Below, piece after piece: positions 15,901-27,365 of a stretch of DNA of 64,000 nt (positions within the stretch are counted from its first letter, which is position 1; every line of letters begins with the position of its first letter). The DNA is from Sinonovacula constricta (taxonomy: Eukaryota; Mollusca; Bivalvia; Cardiida; Solecurtidae), in contig CM017567.1 of NCBI GenBank assembly GCA_007844125.1, positions 16,459,875 to 16,523,874 of the forward strand, in the 5' to 3' direction. The notes beneath the pieces were generated by a model. It saw only the letters and a list, made by a program, of their open reading frames with translations. It had not been told where the DNA came from and did not search any database. The translations under genes were made by a program, and so were the position numbers.

Positions 15901-18900
15901 CTGTTGCTGTCTTCACTGTCAGTTATAAGGATTCGGTGTACATCATATCTGTTGCTGTCTTCACTGTCAGTTATAAGGAGTCGGTGTACATCATAACTTG
16001 TGCTGTCTCCACTGTTAGTTGTAAGGAGTCGGTGTACATCATAACTAGTGCTGTCTCCACTGTGAGTTATAAGGAGTCGGTGTACATCATATCTGGTGCT
16101 GTCTCCACTGTCAGTTATAAGGAGTCGGTGTACATCATAACTTGTGCTGTCTCCACTGTTAGTTATAAGGACTCGGTGTACATCATAACTAGTACTGTCT
16201 CCACTGTTAGTTATAAGGAGTCGGTGTACATCATATCTGGTGCTGTCTCTACTGTGAGTTATATGGACTCGGTGTACATCATAACTAGTGCTGTCTCCAC
16301 TGTAAGTTATAAGAAATCGGTGTACATCATATCTGGTGCTGTCTCTACTGTGAGTTATAAGGACTCGGTGTACATCATAAATAGTGCTGTCTCCACTGTT
16401 AGTTATAAGGAGTCGGTGTACATCATATCTAGTGCTGTCACCACTGTGAGTTATAAGGAGTCGGTGTACATCATAACTAGTGCTGTCTCTACTGTGAGTT
16501 ATAAGGAGTCGGTGTACACCATATCTAGTGCTGTCTCTACTGTGAGTTATAAGGAGTCGGTGTACATCATAACTAGTGCTGTCTCTACTGTGAGTTATAA
16601 GGAGTCGGTGTACATCATATCTAGTGCTGTCTCTACTGTGAGTTATAAGGAGTCGGTGTACATCATATCTGTTGCTGTCTTCACTGTCAGTTATAAGGAG
16701 TCGGTGTACATCATAACTAGTGCTGTCTCCACTGTTAGTTGTAAGGAGTCGGTGTACATCATAACTAGTGCTGTCTCCACTGTGAGTTATAAGGATTCGG
16801 TGTATATCATATCTGGTGATGTCTCTACTGTTAGTTATAAGGAGTCGGTGTACATCATATCTAGTGCTGTCACCACTGTGAGTTATAAGGAGTCCGTGTA
16901 CATCATATCTGGTGCTGTCTCTACTGTGAGTTATAAGGACTCGGTGTACATCATAACTAGTGCTGTCTCCACTGTTAGTTATAAGGAGTCGGTGTACATC
17001 GTATCTAGTGCTGTCACCACTGTGAGTTATAAGGAGTCGGTGTACATCATATCTAGTTCTGTCTCTACTGTGAGTTATAAGGAGTCGGTGTACATCATAT
17101 CTGTTGCTGTCTTCACTGTCAGTTATAAGGAGTCGGTGTACATCATATCTGGTGCTGTCTCTACTGTGAGTTATAAGGACTCGGTGTACATCATATCTGG
17201 TGCTGTCTCTACTGTCAGTTATAAGGAGTCGGTGTACATCATATCTGGTGCTGTCTCTACTGTCAGTTATAAGGAGTCGGTGTACATCATATCTAGTTCT
17301 GTCTCTACTGTGAGTTATAAGGAGTCGGTGTACATCATATCTGTTGCTGTCTTCACTGTCAGTTATAAGGAGTCGGTGTACATCATATCTGTTGCTGTCT
17401 TCACTGTCAGTTATAAGGAGTCGGTGTACATCATATCTGTTGCTGTCTTCACTGTCAGTTATAAGGAGTCGGTGTACATCATAACTTGTGCTGTCTCCAC
17501 TGTTAGTTGTAAGGAGTCGGTGTACATCATAACTAGTGCTGTCTCCACTGTCAGTTATAAGGAGTCGGTGTACATCATAACTTGTGCTGTCTCCACTGTA
17601 AGTTATAAGGACTCGGTGTACATCATAACTAGTACTGTCTCCACTGTTAGTTATAAGGAGTCGGTGTACATCATATCTGGTGCTGTCTCTACTGTGAGTT
17701 ATATGGACTCGGTGTACATCATAACTAGTGCTGTCTCCACTGTAAGTTATAAGAAATCGGTGTACATCATATCTGGTGTTGTCTCTACTGTGAGTTATAA
17801 GGACTCGGTGTACATCATAAATAGTGCTGTCTCCACTGTTAGTTATAAGAAGTCGGTGTACATCATATCTAGTGCTGTCACCACTGTGAGTTATAAGGAG
17901 TCGGTGTACATCATAACTGGTGCTGTCTCTACTGTGAGTTATAAGGAGTCGGTGTACACCATATCTAGTGCTGTCTCTACTGTGAGTTATAAGGAGTCGG
18001 TGTACATCATAACTAGTGCTGTCTCTACTGTGAGTTATAAGGAGTCGGTGTACATCATATCTAGTGCTGTCTCTACTGTGAGTTATAAGGAGTCGGTGTA
18101 CATCATATCTGTTGCTGTCTTCACTGTCAGTTATAAGGAGTCGGTGTACATCATAACTAGTGCTGTCTCCACTGTTAGTTTAAGGAGTCGGTGTACATCA
18201 TAACTAGTGCTGTCTCCACTGTGAGTTATAAGGATTCGGTGTACATCATATCTGGTGATGTCTCTACTGTTAGTTATAAGGGGTCGGTGTACATCATATC
18301 TAGTGCTGTCACCACTGTGAGTTATAAGGAGTCGGTGTACATCATATCTGGTGCTGTCTCTACTGTGAGTTATAAGGACTCGGTGTACATCATAACTAGT
18401 GCTGTCTCCACTGTTAGTTATAAGGAGTCGGTGTACATCGTATCTAGTGCTGTCACCACTGTGAGTTATAAGGAGTCGGTGTACATCATATCTAGTTCTG
18501 TCTCTACTGTGAGTTATAAGGAGTCGGTGTACATCATATCTGTTGCTGTCTTCATTGTCAGTTATAAGGAGTCGGTGTACATCATATCTGGTGCTGTCTC
18601 TACTGTGAGTTATAAGGACTCGGTGTACATCATATCTGGTGCTGTCTCTACTGTCAGTTATAAGGAGTCCGTGTACATCATATCTGGTGCTGTCTCTACT
18701 GTCAGTTATAAGGAGTCGGTGTACATCATATCTAGTTCTGTCTCTACTGTGAGTTATAAGGAGTCGGTGTACATCATATCTGTTGCTGTCTTCACTGTCA
18801 GTTATAAGGAGTCGGTGTACATCATATCTGTTGCTGTCTTCACTGTCAGTTATAAGGAGTCGGTGTACATCATAACTAGTGCTGTCTCCACTGTGAGTTA

Positions 18901-21900
18901 TAAGGAGTCGGTGTACATCATAACTTGTGCTGTCTCCACTGTTAGTTGTAAGGAGTCGGTGTACATCATAACTAGTGCTGTCTCCACTGTCAGTTATAAG
19001 GAGTCGGTGTACATCATAACTTGTGCTGTCTCCACTGTTAGTTGTAAGGAGTCGGTGTACATCATAACTAGTGCTGTCTCCACTGTGAGTTATAAGGAGT
19101 CGGTGTACATCATATCTGGTGCTGTCTCTACTGTGAGTTATAAGGAGTCGGTGTACATCATATCTGGTGCTGTCTCTACTGTTAGTTATAAGGAGTCGGT
19201 GTACATCATAACTAGTGCTGTCTCCACTGTGAGTTATAAGGAGTCGGTGTACATCATATCTGGTGCTGTCTCTACTGTTAGTTATAAGGAGTCGGTGTAC
19301 ATCATATCTAGTGCTGTCACCACTGTGAGTTATAAGGAGTCGGTGTACATCATATCTGGTGCTGTCACCACTGTGAGTTATAAGGAGTCGGTGTACATCA
19401 TATCTGGTGCTGTCTCTACTGTTAGTTATAAGGAGTCGGTGTACATCATATCTAGTGCTGTCACCACTGTGAGTTATAAGGAGTCGGTGTACATCATATC
19501 TGGTGCTGTCTTTAATGTGAGTTATAAGGAGTCGGTGTACATCATATCTAGTGCTGTCACCACTGTGAGTTATAAGGAGTCGGTGTACATCATAACTAGT
19601 GCTGTCTCTACTGTGAGTTATAACTAGGGATGTTAACGAATATTCGAATATTCGAATATCATGTCGCTATTCGAATAGAGATTTGGGGATTCGAATAATT
19701 TATCTTTTTTATTTCACGTTTGTTAAGTTTGAAGGAAAATTGAAAAGACATTTCTTTAGTTGATCGTTCTGTCTCCCAACGACTTAAGACACTGGCTGTA
19801 AGTGTAGGGGGTGGGCCATGTCTCCTGATAACAAATTGCCATCTGGTTAACAGCATGAAATCATCTTACCGCGCACAGCCTCTTCTCCGCCCCCTCTCCC
19901 ACTTAGACCCAGTCACATCACCATACAGCTGTGGAAACAGTAGCCAAAGTTCAATAAACACACATGTCAGTTCAATGCTGCGGCAATTAGCTACAGCAAT
20001 TACGTAACATTGACCCTTTGCATTGACCCTACCCAGCTTCGGTCGGGATAGTGTGTAATAAATACATTATATAAGGTTATACTTATTGACAAAAGTCCAC
20101 CAGAACTTCTTTTATTTTTGGAAAGCACAACTAGATCTCTGTCAAACAAACTTTAATTGCAATCACTTTCTGATTTTGTCATTCTACTTCATACTTGTTA
20201 TTTTATTCCTATACAATACCGCGACATCTGTTACTTTTTGTCTCCGCGATTTTCTGTACTCTGTTTTGCTTCGTTCGTTCCGGATAACAAAATTATAAAT
20301 CTACAGACTTTTTAATTGTTCGTCATAGGTTTACTTAACACACTTAAAACTCACAATTTACAATTTAAAGCATTCTTTATATATGTATTGGTTGGTACTT
20401 CATCAGTTTATCAACAGTCAGGTTATCTTGACACTAGCCAATCACAGTAATTGTCGTCATCAAATGGTTTTGTTTACCCTCGCCTTTCATACAGCGGTCT
20501 AAAACAAGGGGACGCATGCTCAAGTCTGCTCTACATAATGTTCACTAATGATATTTTAAGCAACATCCATATTAATTCACAAGACACTTTTGCTATAAAT
20601 AATGAAAATATATATTTGATATCATTTGCCGATTTGCAATTAATCAGTTGTCATTAACAGCATACACTAAATGTAAAATATTTGATTCTCTAGTTGGAAA
20701 TATACTCAGCTATAATTCTGCAATCTGGGGGTATCACGAGGCAGAAGCAATCGAATTAATCCACTGTAAGTTTCTTAGAAAAACCCTAGGGGTAAAACAA
20801 TCTACTAACATAGACGGTCTATATGGAGAACTAGGCCGACTTCCAATGAAAATAATTAGAGAAATTAATATCATTAAATATTGGGTAAAAATAGTTAACT
20901 CTGGTAATTCGTTAGTAAAATCTATCTATAATATGATGGCAGATGGCGCAAATAACAACATAACATAGGGAAATTTAAACTGGGCATATCAAATTAGAAC
21001 CCTATTGCAAAAAATCGGATTAATGAATATTTGGATGCTGCAAATAGCAAACAAAAGTTCAATATTTACAAGCCGAACAACGAATAAAAGATATCTATAG
21101 ACAAAGCTGGTACTCAAACATAAATAATTCATCTAGATTATCTTTCTATTGTCTATATAAAACATGAATTTGAAATAGAAATGTACCTAAAGCACAATAT
21201 TGAACCTAGATACCAGACAGCTATATCCAAATTTAGGCTGTATTCCTTTAATTTAAATATCGAAACAGGTAGATATACAAACACAAGAAGAGACATGCGA
21301 ATATGCACACAATATAACATGAATATTTGTTGAGGATTGTTATCATTTTCTTTTAATATGTCCCAAATATCGAGAAATAAGACAACAGCTTTTTAAATCA
21401 TATTTTTGCAATTTTCCGACAAAACAGAAATATATCAGCCTCATGTCTTCACAAAATAGAAACACTATTAGAAATATTGAAAAATATATTATATTAGCTT
21501 TCAAAATCCGTAATTAACAATAATATTGTTCTTCCCGAAAAACAAACGTGTAATTGCACTACTGATCACAATTGTTTATATGTTTTAATATTTGGCTTTA
21601 TGTATTGATTGTATATGCATTATGCCAATAAAGTATATGTATGTATACACGTTCACCCATAGGCATATGGCGAGCAGGTTCGTCACTTGTGTATTGGTAA
21701 CGAAATGCCCCTAATTGACATGTTATAGCTTCGGATTGACGCCCTTAGCGATATCAGCCAATCACAATTAAACATCAATCTGACCCCAACCAATCAAGAC
21801 CTTTAATTGGCTGTACACTTCATTTTCGAAAATGCCTCCTTTAATCATTAATGTATTTAATAAGATTAGTTCACAAAACATAACTGACTGTTTGTGTTTA

Positions 21901-22259
21901 TACATTGTTTGCGGTTAATAGAGTAAAATATTAAAAGTGTGAGTTTCTTGCATGTGCTGTACAATTTCATCGAATAAAATTATGTTATGGTCTAATTAAA
22001 TCAATTTGTTAGCATTATAAGGAGCTTAAGTAGCTCTTTTAATACGTCATCCGTTAATACAAATAAGTAATTAAGTAAACAAAATGTATTTAAATTGTAA
22101 AGAATATTGCACGAAGTATAACACGTAACAAAAAGACACCCAAGTTTAAAGTGACTAATTAATGGCGTCTATATTATACGGGACTTTGCAGGTCATCTTA
22201 ACATTGATTGGTTACTGTAGAGTTTTTGTAAGAGTTTCAATGTTAATAATAATAATAAC

Positions 22260-22331
<72 letters not shown>

Positions 22332-24126
22332 TGTTAAGTAACATTGACATTGTTTACGCATTTACTGGCATTCTTCATTGACAGCATTCTCTTGCAAATT
22401 ACCGCTGACCGAGTAAAAGAACACCCCGTCTGGTCCTTCACTATAAACAGGATAATGGCGGATTGATAATATTGCCGTTTGTATTTCAAAAAGAAGAAAC
22501 CGTCGTTTTAAAATTAAATGCTATGCTAAAATTATAAATCTTCCACCGCTTCTGCAATAAGTAAGGCTAGCAATGTAAATAATGGCAAGAAGTAAACATT
22601 TTACAATGAATAAACACAGTGAACGTAATAAAAAATTAGCGTCTTATGTGTCACTATGATATAAATTCGTTCCGAATATTCGAATATGATTCGAATACAC
22701 GTAACGAATATTCGAATATCATTTTGAGATTCGATTTACATCCCTAGTTATAACACAATGATTGAGAATCCGATAGAGTGTATAAAGGCTTTCTATCATA
22801 TATACGATTGAATATTACGCAAGGATTAGAGAAGGAAGTATGACTTAACACAATACGCTTTGTTAGTTAAACATTCGTGTTTTATATCTTCAGGAAGGTG
22901 GCTTTTTTGTCGAGTGTGGAGCCCTGACAGGAGAACATCTGTCGAACACATTCTTCTTCGAGACGGCCCGCAAGTGGGAAGGCTTGCTGATTGAGGCAAA
23001 CCCCGAATCTTACGCCGAGCTGAGGACCAAGCACAGGAAGACCTTCAGCATCAATGCCTGTCTGTCTAACAAGCCGTACCCGAACATGGTAAGTGCTGCT
23101 TCTCCTTTGAGCTGTTGTACACTTTTAATAAGGGAAAACAAATCCGTGCGATTGCAGACAAGTCCTGCTTTGGTGTACAGCAAGGAACAAACTTTCTGCC
23201 ACTAAAATACAAACCCTACCTAAATATGGTAAGTGGACCGTAGCCGATCTCATGCTGCAATTATTTATAAGCAATAAAAAATAACAATTGCATTCAAAGG
23301 TAAAACAAATCTGGCATAAAATCCAGCAGCAATACCTAATAAAACTAACTTTCTGCAATAATAATAATGGCCAATTCGTTCTTATCAAGTTGAATTAAAA
23401 CAGATCGTAGCATTACACCACCTCGAGGTAAGGTACATGTCAGAATTAGAGTAACAGACATATTGTTAATGTCTCCTTACCCCTTTGACAGCATCTATGA
23501 ACGAGATATAAGAGTCCCTCGTCACACGGGCTTGAATTCCAGTAACGGCTCATACCTTGTATATGGATGTAACCGTTATCCAACTGACATGTGGTGTGGT
23601 GGGAGTTTTACCCAGACATTGCAGTCTTTCTAAACCAGTAACAATAACTTTCGATAAAATGTTCATATCTTTGTCATAACGATGAACTTGAATTTTAATT
23701 AAATTACCATACATTCTCAGTACTTGTTTATTAGTTGTATTTGCTATATTTCTACCACTACAGATAACATTTAGTGGGTACGAGATTCTGGAAGGACAGA
23801 AATTAACCGAATTCCTCGCCAAAAACGGAGATAAGACCGCAGAATCTCTCCTAGTGCAGTGTTTCCCTCTGACGTCAATTCTTCTGGCCCTGGGTAGAAC
23901 CAAGGTGGATTATTTTAGCCTCGATATCGAAGGAGACGAGTTAAAGGTGCTCACAACAGTTCCAATGCACACAATTGACATCACCACGATGTCGGTTGAA
24001 GTGACAGACAATACTGTGGAAGAAAAAGTGCTCACGTCATATCTTGGTAACCATGGATACAAAAAGTTAAAGCACATACGCGCGTATTACGCTAGAGACA
24101 ATATTTATATAAAAGATGGATTGTAA
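6881..24126 (+). CDS. FkbM/Star-like membrane protein, gene 1 (4 exons)
   Basis: Predicted gene of four exons (6881-6982, 8450-8713, 22894-23088, 23764-24126), all joined in phase 0 with GT-AG borders, giving 307 aa. Residues 1-5 are cytosolic, about 6-24 form one hydrophobic signal anchor, and the rest should face the lumen or outside (type II). Residues 98-100 (NLT) are a glycosylation sequon. The C-terminal part matches the FkbM methyltransferase fold (Methyltransf_21; animal Star-like proteins): motif I FFVECGAL at 126-133, LLIEAN at 153-158, and the acidic LDIEGDE at 240-246. The family name implies S-adenosylmethionine binding, but animal members have no settled substrate, and Star acts as a trafficking factor. 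The join of exons 2 and 3 seems a few residues short of the family, so a tiny exon may be missed. A paralogue lies downstream at 29825-49322. Exon 1 start: first ATG before the anchor, conserved in all three copies. Confidence 0.8.
6983..8449 (+). other. Gene 1 intron 1
   Basis: AT-rich, phase 0, GT-AG. No coding region or mobile element recognised. The minus-strand frame at 7931-8164 has no family signature. Confidence 0.6.
8450..8713 (+). CDS. Gene 1 exon 2: stem region
   Basis: Acceptor ttgcag (8444-8449), 88 codons, donor gtaagt (8714). It encodes a polar, acidic stem with YNLTEP (sequon) and ends in DSQLHSM. Positions 8548-8716 are identical to 34550-34718 in gene 2, while the first 98 bases differ at about 22 sites. 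Reading through the donor would add a short tail and stop at 8756-8758. Confidence 0.85.
8695..11028 (+). repeat. 34-bp minisatellite derived from the exon 2 splice donor, about 67 copies
   Basis: Tandem 34-bp units run from inside exon 2 into intron 2. Each unit is tcacagttgcattcaatg (the last 18 exon bases) followed by gtaaatgacatacacg (the first 16 intron bases, slightly changed). The native boundary (gtaagt) and the last unit (10973-10983, caatggtaagt) keep a stronger donor, while inner units read ggtaaat. Common variants are cattcattgg, catttgcattaaatgg and catccaatgg. Much of 9280-10260 follows a three-unit (102-bp) order. Unit length is not a multiple of three, and no protein is expected. 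Confidence 0.97.
11029..11616 (+). other. Unique spacer inside gene 1 intron 2
   Basis: About 590 bp of AT-rich single-copy-looking sequence between the 34-bp and 22-bp arrays. No gene recognised. Confidence 0.6.
11617..14272 (+). repeat. 22-bp minisatellite, about 120 copies
   Basis: Tandem units of the form ggacctcaatggtagaagag plus two bases. Most variation falls in one block (gagaagg, gattaag, gaggagg, gagtaag). The left edge (11617-11760) is a diverged version with caagggtagtag. The + strand is purine-rich. It ends directly against the 48-bp array. The short open frame at 14054-14236 lies in it and is not a gene. Confidence 0.97.
14273..19616 (+). repeat. 48-bp minisatellite, about 111 copies, with an accidental long open frame
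   Basis: Units of 48 bp (ctagtgctgtctccactg, then gagttataagg, then agtcggtgtacatcata). Because 48 is divisible by three and one frame lacks stops, an open frame of 1305 codons appears at 14286-18203 and a second of 478 codons at 18191-19627. They are one frame split by a 1-bp loss near 18180. The implied product is a 16-residue repeat (SVYIISGAVSTVSYKE and variants). A higher-order block of 30-31 units recurs: the aaatagtgctg variant lies at 14891, 16379 and 17819. Intronic position and simple-repeat content argue against a protein gene. Confidence 0.96.
19617..19624. repeat. hAT target-site duplication, left copy
   Basis: gttataac, identical to 22747-22754. T at position 2 and A at position 7 fit the usual hAT target pattern. 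Confidence 0.85.
20445..21650 (+). pseudogene. Decayed non-LTR retrotransposon (reverse transcriptase C-terminal half)
   Basis: 20451-20650 encodes GLKQGDACSSLLYIMFTNDI, the RT block before the catalytic site, then FADL, where the sequence jumps (internal deletion at the catalytic box). 20650-20960 carries the post-RT region (YNSAIWGYHEAEAIELIHCK and KFLRKTLGVKQ). 21190-21510 continues with stops and shifts to the usual C-terminal sequence (RLYSFNLNIETGRY, CYHFLLICPKYREIR). It ends near an aataaa at about 21630. The element lies inside the hAT element and is dead. Confidence 0.85.
22244..22331. repeat. (AAT)n microsatellite
   Basis: About 29 units with one interruption (aacaat), inside the hAT-like element. 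Confidence 0.98.
22747..22754. repeat. hAT target-site duplication, right copy
   Basis: gttataac, identical to 19617-19624. Confidence 0.85.
22894..23088 (+). CDS. Gene 1 exon 3: FkbM motif I
   Basis: Acceptor cttcag (22888-22893), 65 codons, donor gtaagt (23089). It encodes GGFFVECGALTG, the probable cofactor-binding loop, then WEGLLIEAN, and ends PYPNM. It is clearly more diverged from its gene 2 counterpart than exon 4 is. Confidence 0.9.
23089..23763 (+). other. Gene 1 intron 3
   Basis: Phase 0 GT-AG intron of 675 bp. The open frames inside it (22984-23205, 23125-23388, 23550-23903) are read-through or antisense shadows. Confidence 0.8.
23764..24126 (+). CDS. Gene 1 exon 4: C-terminal FkbM half
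   Basis: Acceptor ctacag (23758-23763), 120 codons plus TAA. It includes VQCFPLTSILLALGR and DYFSLDIEGDEL, the second conserved half of the FkbM fold, and ends NIYIKDGL. From about 23794 to 24080 it differs from gene 2 at only about half a dozen sites. Confidence 0.9.
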   Translation: MTFSGYEILEGQKLTEFLAKNGDKTAESLLVQCFPLTSILLALGRTKVDYFSLDIEGDELKVLTTVPMHTIDITTMSVEVTDNTVEEKVLTSYLGNHGYKKLKHIRAYYARDNIYIKDGL

Positions 24127-27100
24127 AACAATGAAATTATAATTTTGGAGAGTGTATTATTCCAGGTGCCCCTTTACATCCTTTCATTAGTAAGTACAAT
24201 GTTCCAAACGGCAAAATACACGTATTTGATCTATATATGTATTTGATCTATATAAATGACTGCAATGAACAAACAATGTGATGCTATTCTCTCGTGTTCC
24301 TTTCTTTTGTTTCTGTTATTTAAACACATGTTTTTGTTATCTAAGCAAGGCTCAGAACTACATTATTCTATATAATAACGACACCTGCTATACATGTTTA
24401 TAGGGTTTTTCGTCCAACCAGCAGTATTTTAGTTATCTGCAGACGGTGTCCACTTGAAGCGGATATAGTGCTGCCTTCACTGTTTATAACATGCCGTGAA
24501 CACCTGGCATGATCAAGTTACAGTATCCTGACATGCTAAGCAGTTGTGGAACTACCCTTATATTTGCTTGCGCCTTCGCAAGTCAGCTATACCAGTACCA
24601 CTGTTAGCGACTTTGCTATGTCGCGGCCTCCCGTACCTGGAACCGACGCCTCGGTCGTTGTAAATTTGCCATTGAATAATTTCTTTTGCACTAAGAAGCC
24701 GTGCCTTTCTTACTATAAAACAGTTCATTAAACTTTAGTAAGTCCGGCGCTGATCTAGTTTCTAGCTCTTGCCTAAGGTTGAAGAACTTTGAGATTGAAT
24801 GAGACCAACCCAGGCATGTCTGGATAGATTTTAAATTTGAACAAAGACCTGACCAATCAGATGCTTGAGGACGTTCTGAGACTCAAGCTCAGGTTTTATA
24901 ACCTCAAGACCTTGTTAGTGATATACTTAAGGTGCACACATGTTTTGTCCTGCTTTTTATGCATATCCACACTCCTGTAAAAATTGTCATGGGTTGTTTG
25001 TGAAGCAATAAATTTAAAACGCTGAAGGTTTGTAACTTGATTCGATGTCTGCAGATTATAAATGTTTCATATTTCGTATTCTGAATTAATCAGGCTAAGG
25101 CAAAGTAGTATCTATGTCGTGATCAGTCAGTTCCTGCTTGTTGCCGGCTCCTTCGGATCAGTACTATTGACGTATTACATTAGTAACTATGTAGTTGTAC
25201 GCGAACCACTTAGATTTAGTTTTGGTTGCTAGTTAATGTAACACGATATGGTTGTATTACAGAGCCATCTATAAACCATTGTAACAACAAATTTCATGCA
25301 TGATCCAATCATGTTTTGATGGTTGCCTTTATTACGTTGGTCAGCATTTAGACTCGAGATGCCGGTCTACACTCTTTCTGTTCATCGGAGTTGTCATTGT
25401 CGGAACCCACATTCACTCATACCGCTTTGCATCGTGGTAGACGTGGGACATCAGGCTGGTAAACATTCGTTTTCATGATTATTTATAGCAATCAGTGGTC
25501 CAATGAAAATGCGCGTTAGATTGACAATACTCTTCAATGGAAGTCGAAAAAACTATGTGTCAAAGTCACGATGACCATACTAACTTGCGAGGCCGGTTGT
25601 TTATTTCAAAATTGTAATCATATCATTGGCTGAACGACGTTTTTTGGCTAAGTAATTCACTGTATATATCTGTATGGTGATAACGGAACATTTGCCGTGG
25701 GTTCCGACGATGTTAAGTGGTATTGAAGGACAATATTCATTTTACAAGCTTGATAACTTCGACCAGAGTATCTGTATGTCTAGAGTCCATCAAAACACGC
25801 CTTGTTTAGATAGATGTCAGCCATAACTTGTACACTAATTTCACAAAAGTGGCGAATTATTTTTATTTAAAGTACATTTTTAAAAATATGCGGCAATTGC
25901 GGTAGTTGTCAGAACAAGTTCTGCAGTGTTCTGTGCGTAAATTATGCAAAGTTGACCCCATTTCGAGGATCAGCTATCAAGGGGAGATAAGCGTAAATGT
26001 GCACCGGTAGAACCATTTTTTATATTTTGAATTATGTTCTTTTGTTATGTGACTGCTTTTGCAATTTTGAAGATAATCTCAATCAGTATGGTGCATAATA
26101 AAGTTCAAACATTGTAGAGTTATGAAAATGTAAAATAGCTGCACACTCAAGCTCATATCATGGACAGTTCCATTTAGACAGGAACTGATCATTTCCTTGA
26201 AAATGTGCGAGTACATTATGCAGAATAACCGGCGTATGTTTTCAAGAGATGATTGCCGTCTTAGCTCAAAGTTAAATTCTTTCTCGTCATACTTTTGGTC
26301 AATGAGTGCCTAATGAAACGATTCATTTTAAGGCAATTGTTTCAATATGTGTGACATTAACTGTGTAATAAAGAACAGATTCATTTGATGTGTAACCACA
26401 AAGAGGATGCAGAGAAAGTCACCATATCTGCTTCTTTTATAATAGTTATCGCCCAGGACAAAAATTCATGACCTGTATAGATACGTTTTTGATTGGTATA
26501 GAAATTGGTCCCTCAAATGGGAGTAGTCCTTAGTTAATTCAGGCTGGTCTTGTTTCAGCGTTTAAAAGTTGATATTATTTCAACGAATTTTACATGCTTA
26601 TGGTATAAAATTTATAAACATGTGCGAATTAAGCAAAGAACAAAAAATACGGAACCATTTTACAGAATCACTGCAAACAACAACAACAACAACCGGGGAT
26701 TTCCGATTGATTCGGTGACCTCAAATAACTCTGTTGTTTTGCATACATTCGCATTCATCCATAGGTCTCTTGTGAAACTTCGCGATTCATGCAGGTGTTT
26801 CACACGACTTATCTATGACAATAAACATACTACTATTTCTTTAGCCTTGTATGCAAACATTTTCCTTTGAAAATACCACAACAGATTTAAAAGTTCATAG
26901 AAAATATTAATTTCAGAATTGAGTGACGAGTTGTATGACACAGATAGAGTTAGGGGCTAGATTGCACTTAACTGTTACGTGTATGTTTACCGCTTCTGCG
27001 CATGCGTCTCGGACGAAGCAGGTGCGCGCCTGTTACCAAGTACAAAAATTACATTCGCCATAATTTCTCTCAAATTTTAAAACGGGGGTTCGGGGCGGTA

Positions 27101-27360
27101 GCCCCCAATATACGATAAAATCAAACGTAAAACAATAGAGAAAATGGAAGTATGCCAAATAAAACTCAACATGAACCAACAGAGCAAACAGAACTTTACC
27201 ATTAATCATCGAAAAGATCGGCACTTGTGTCTAGGGATGAAATGGCAGGGACTGTAATTTGTTTTAGGCCGCTTCTTACAGGTGTAAACCCGCTTGATCA
27301 GAGATAGGAAGGCGACAAACTTGTCTTCAGTTTCCTTCAGGTACTTTTACCTGATGCAGT
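24127..27360. other. Intergenic stretch after gene 1
   Basis: 3'-UTR of unknown length, then AT-rich sequence. There is a short direct repeat gtatttgatctatata at 24223-24258. A GC-rich hairpin motif (gggggttcggggcggtag with ccccc) lies near 27083-27106. No gene is recognised; the frames at 24546-24731 and 26550-26870 lack any family signature. Confidence 0.5.
25007..25012 (+). promoter_or_regulatory. Candidate poly(A) signal of gene 1
   Basis: First clear AATAAA downstream of the gene 1 stop, about 880 bases away. The distance makes the assignment uncertain. Confidence 0.3.
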
Positions 27361-27365
27361 CAGTA

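Larger units (their letters stand above)
19625..22746. mobile_element. hAT-like non-autonomous DNA transposon, 3.1 kb, disrupted by a LINE
   Basis: Both ends read tagggatgt inward (left tagggatgttaacgaat; right, on the minus strand, tagggatgtaaatcgaat), followed by clusters of the palindromic attcgaatattcg. The element is flanked by a perfect 8-bp duplication (gttataac), as expected for the hAT superfamily. No hAT transposase frame is visible; the only coding remnant is a LINE at about 20445-21650. It landed at the end of the 48-bp array, so it is younger than that array's right edge. Confidence 0.85.

Noticed and set aside
14286..18203. 1305-codon open frame as a repeat protein gene
   Set aside because: It is a 48-bp tandem repeat inside an intron; the unit length and lack of stops alone explain the frame, and it continues in another frame after a 1-bp loss.
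27083..27106. GC-rich hairpin as a terminator or regulatory RNA
   Set aside because: An isolated short palindrome in an animal intergenic region, without supporting context.
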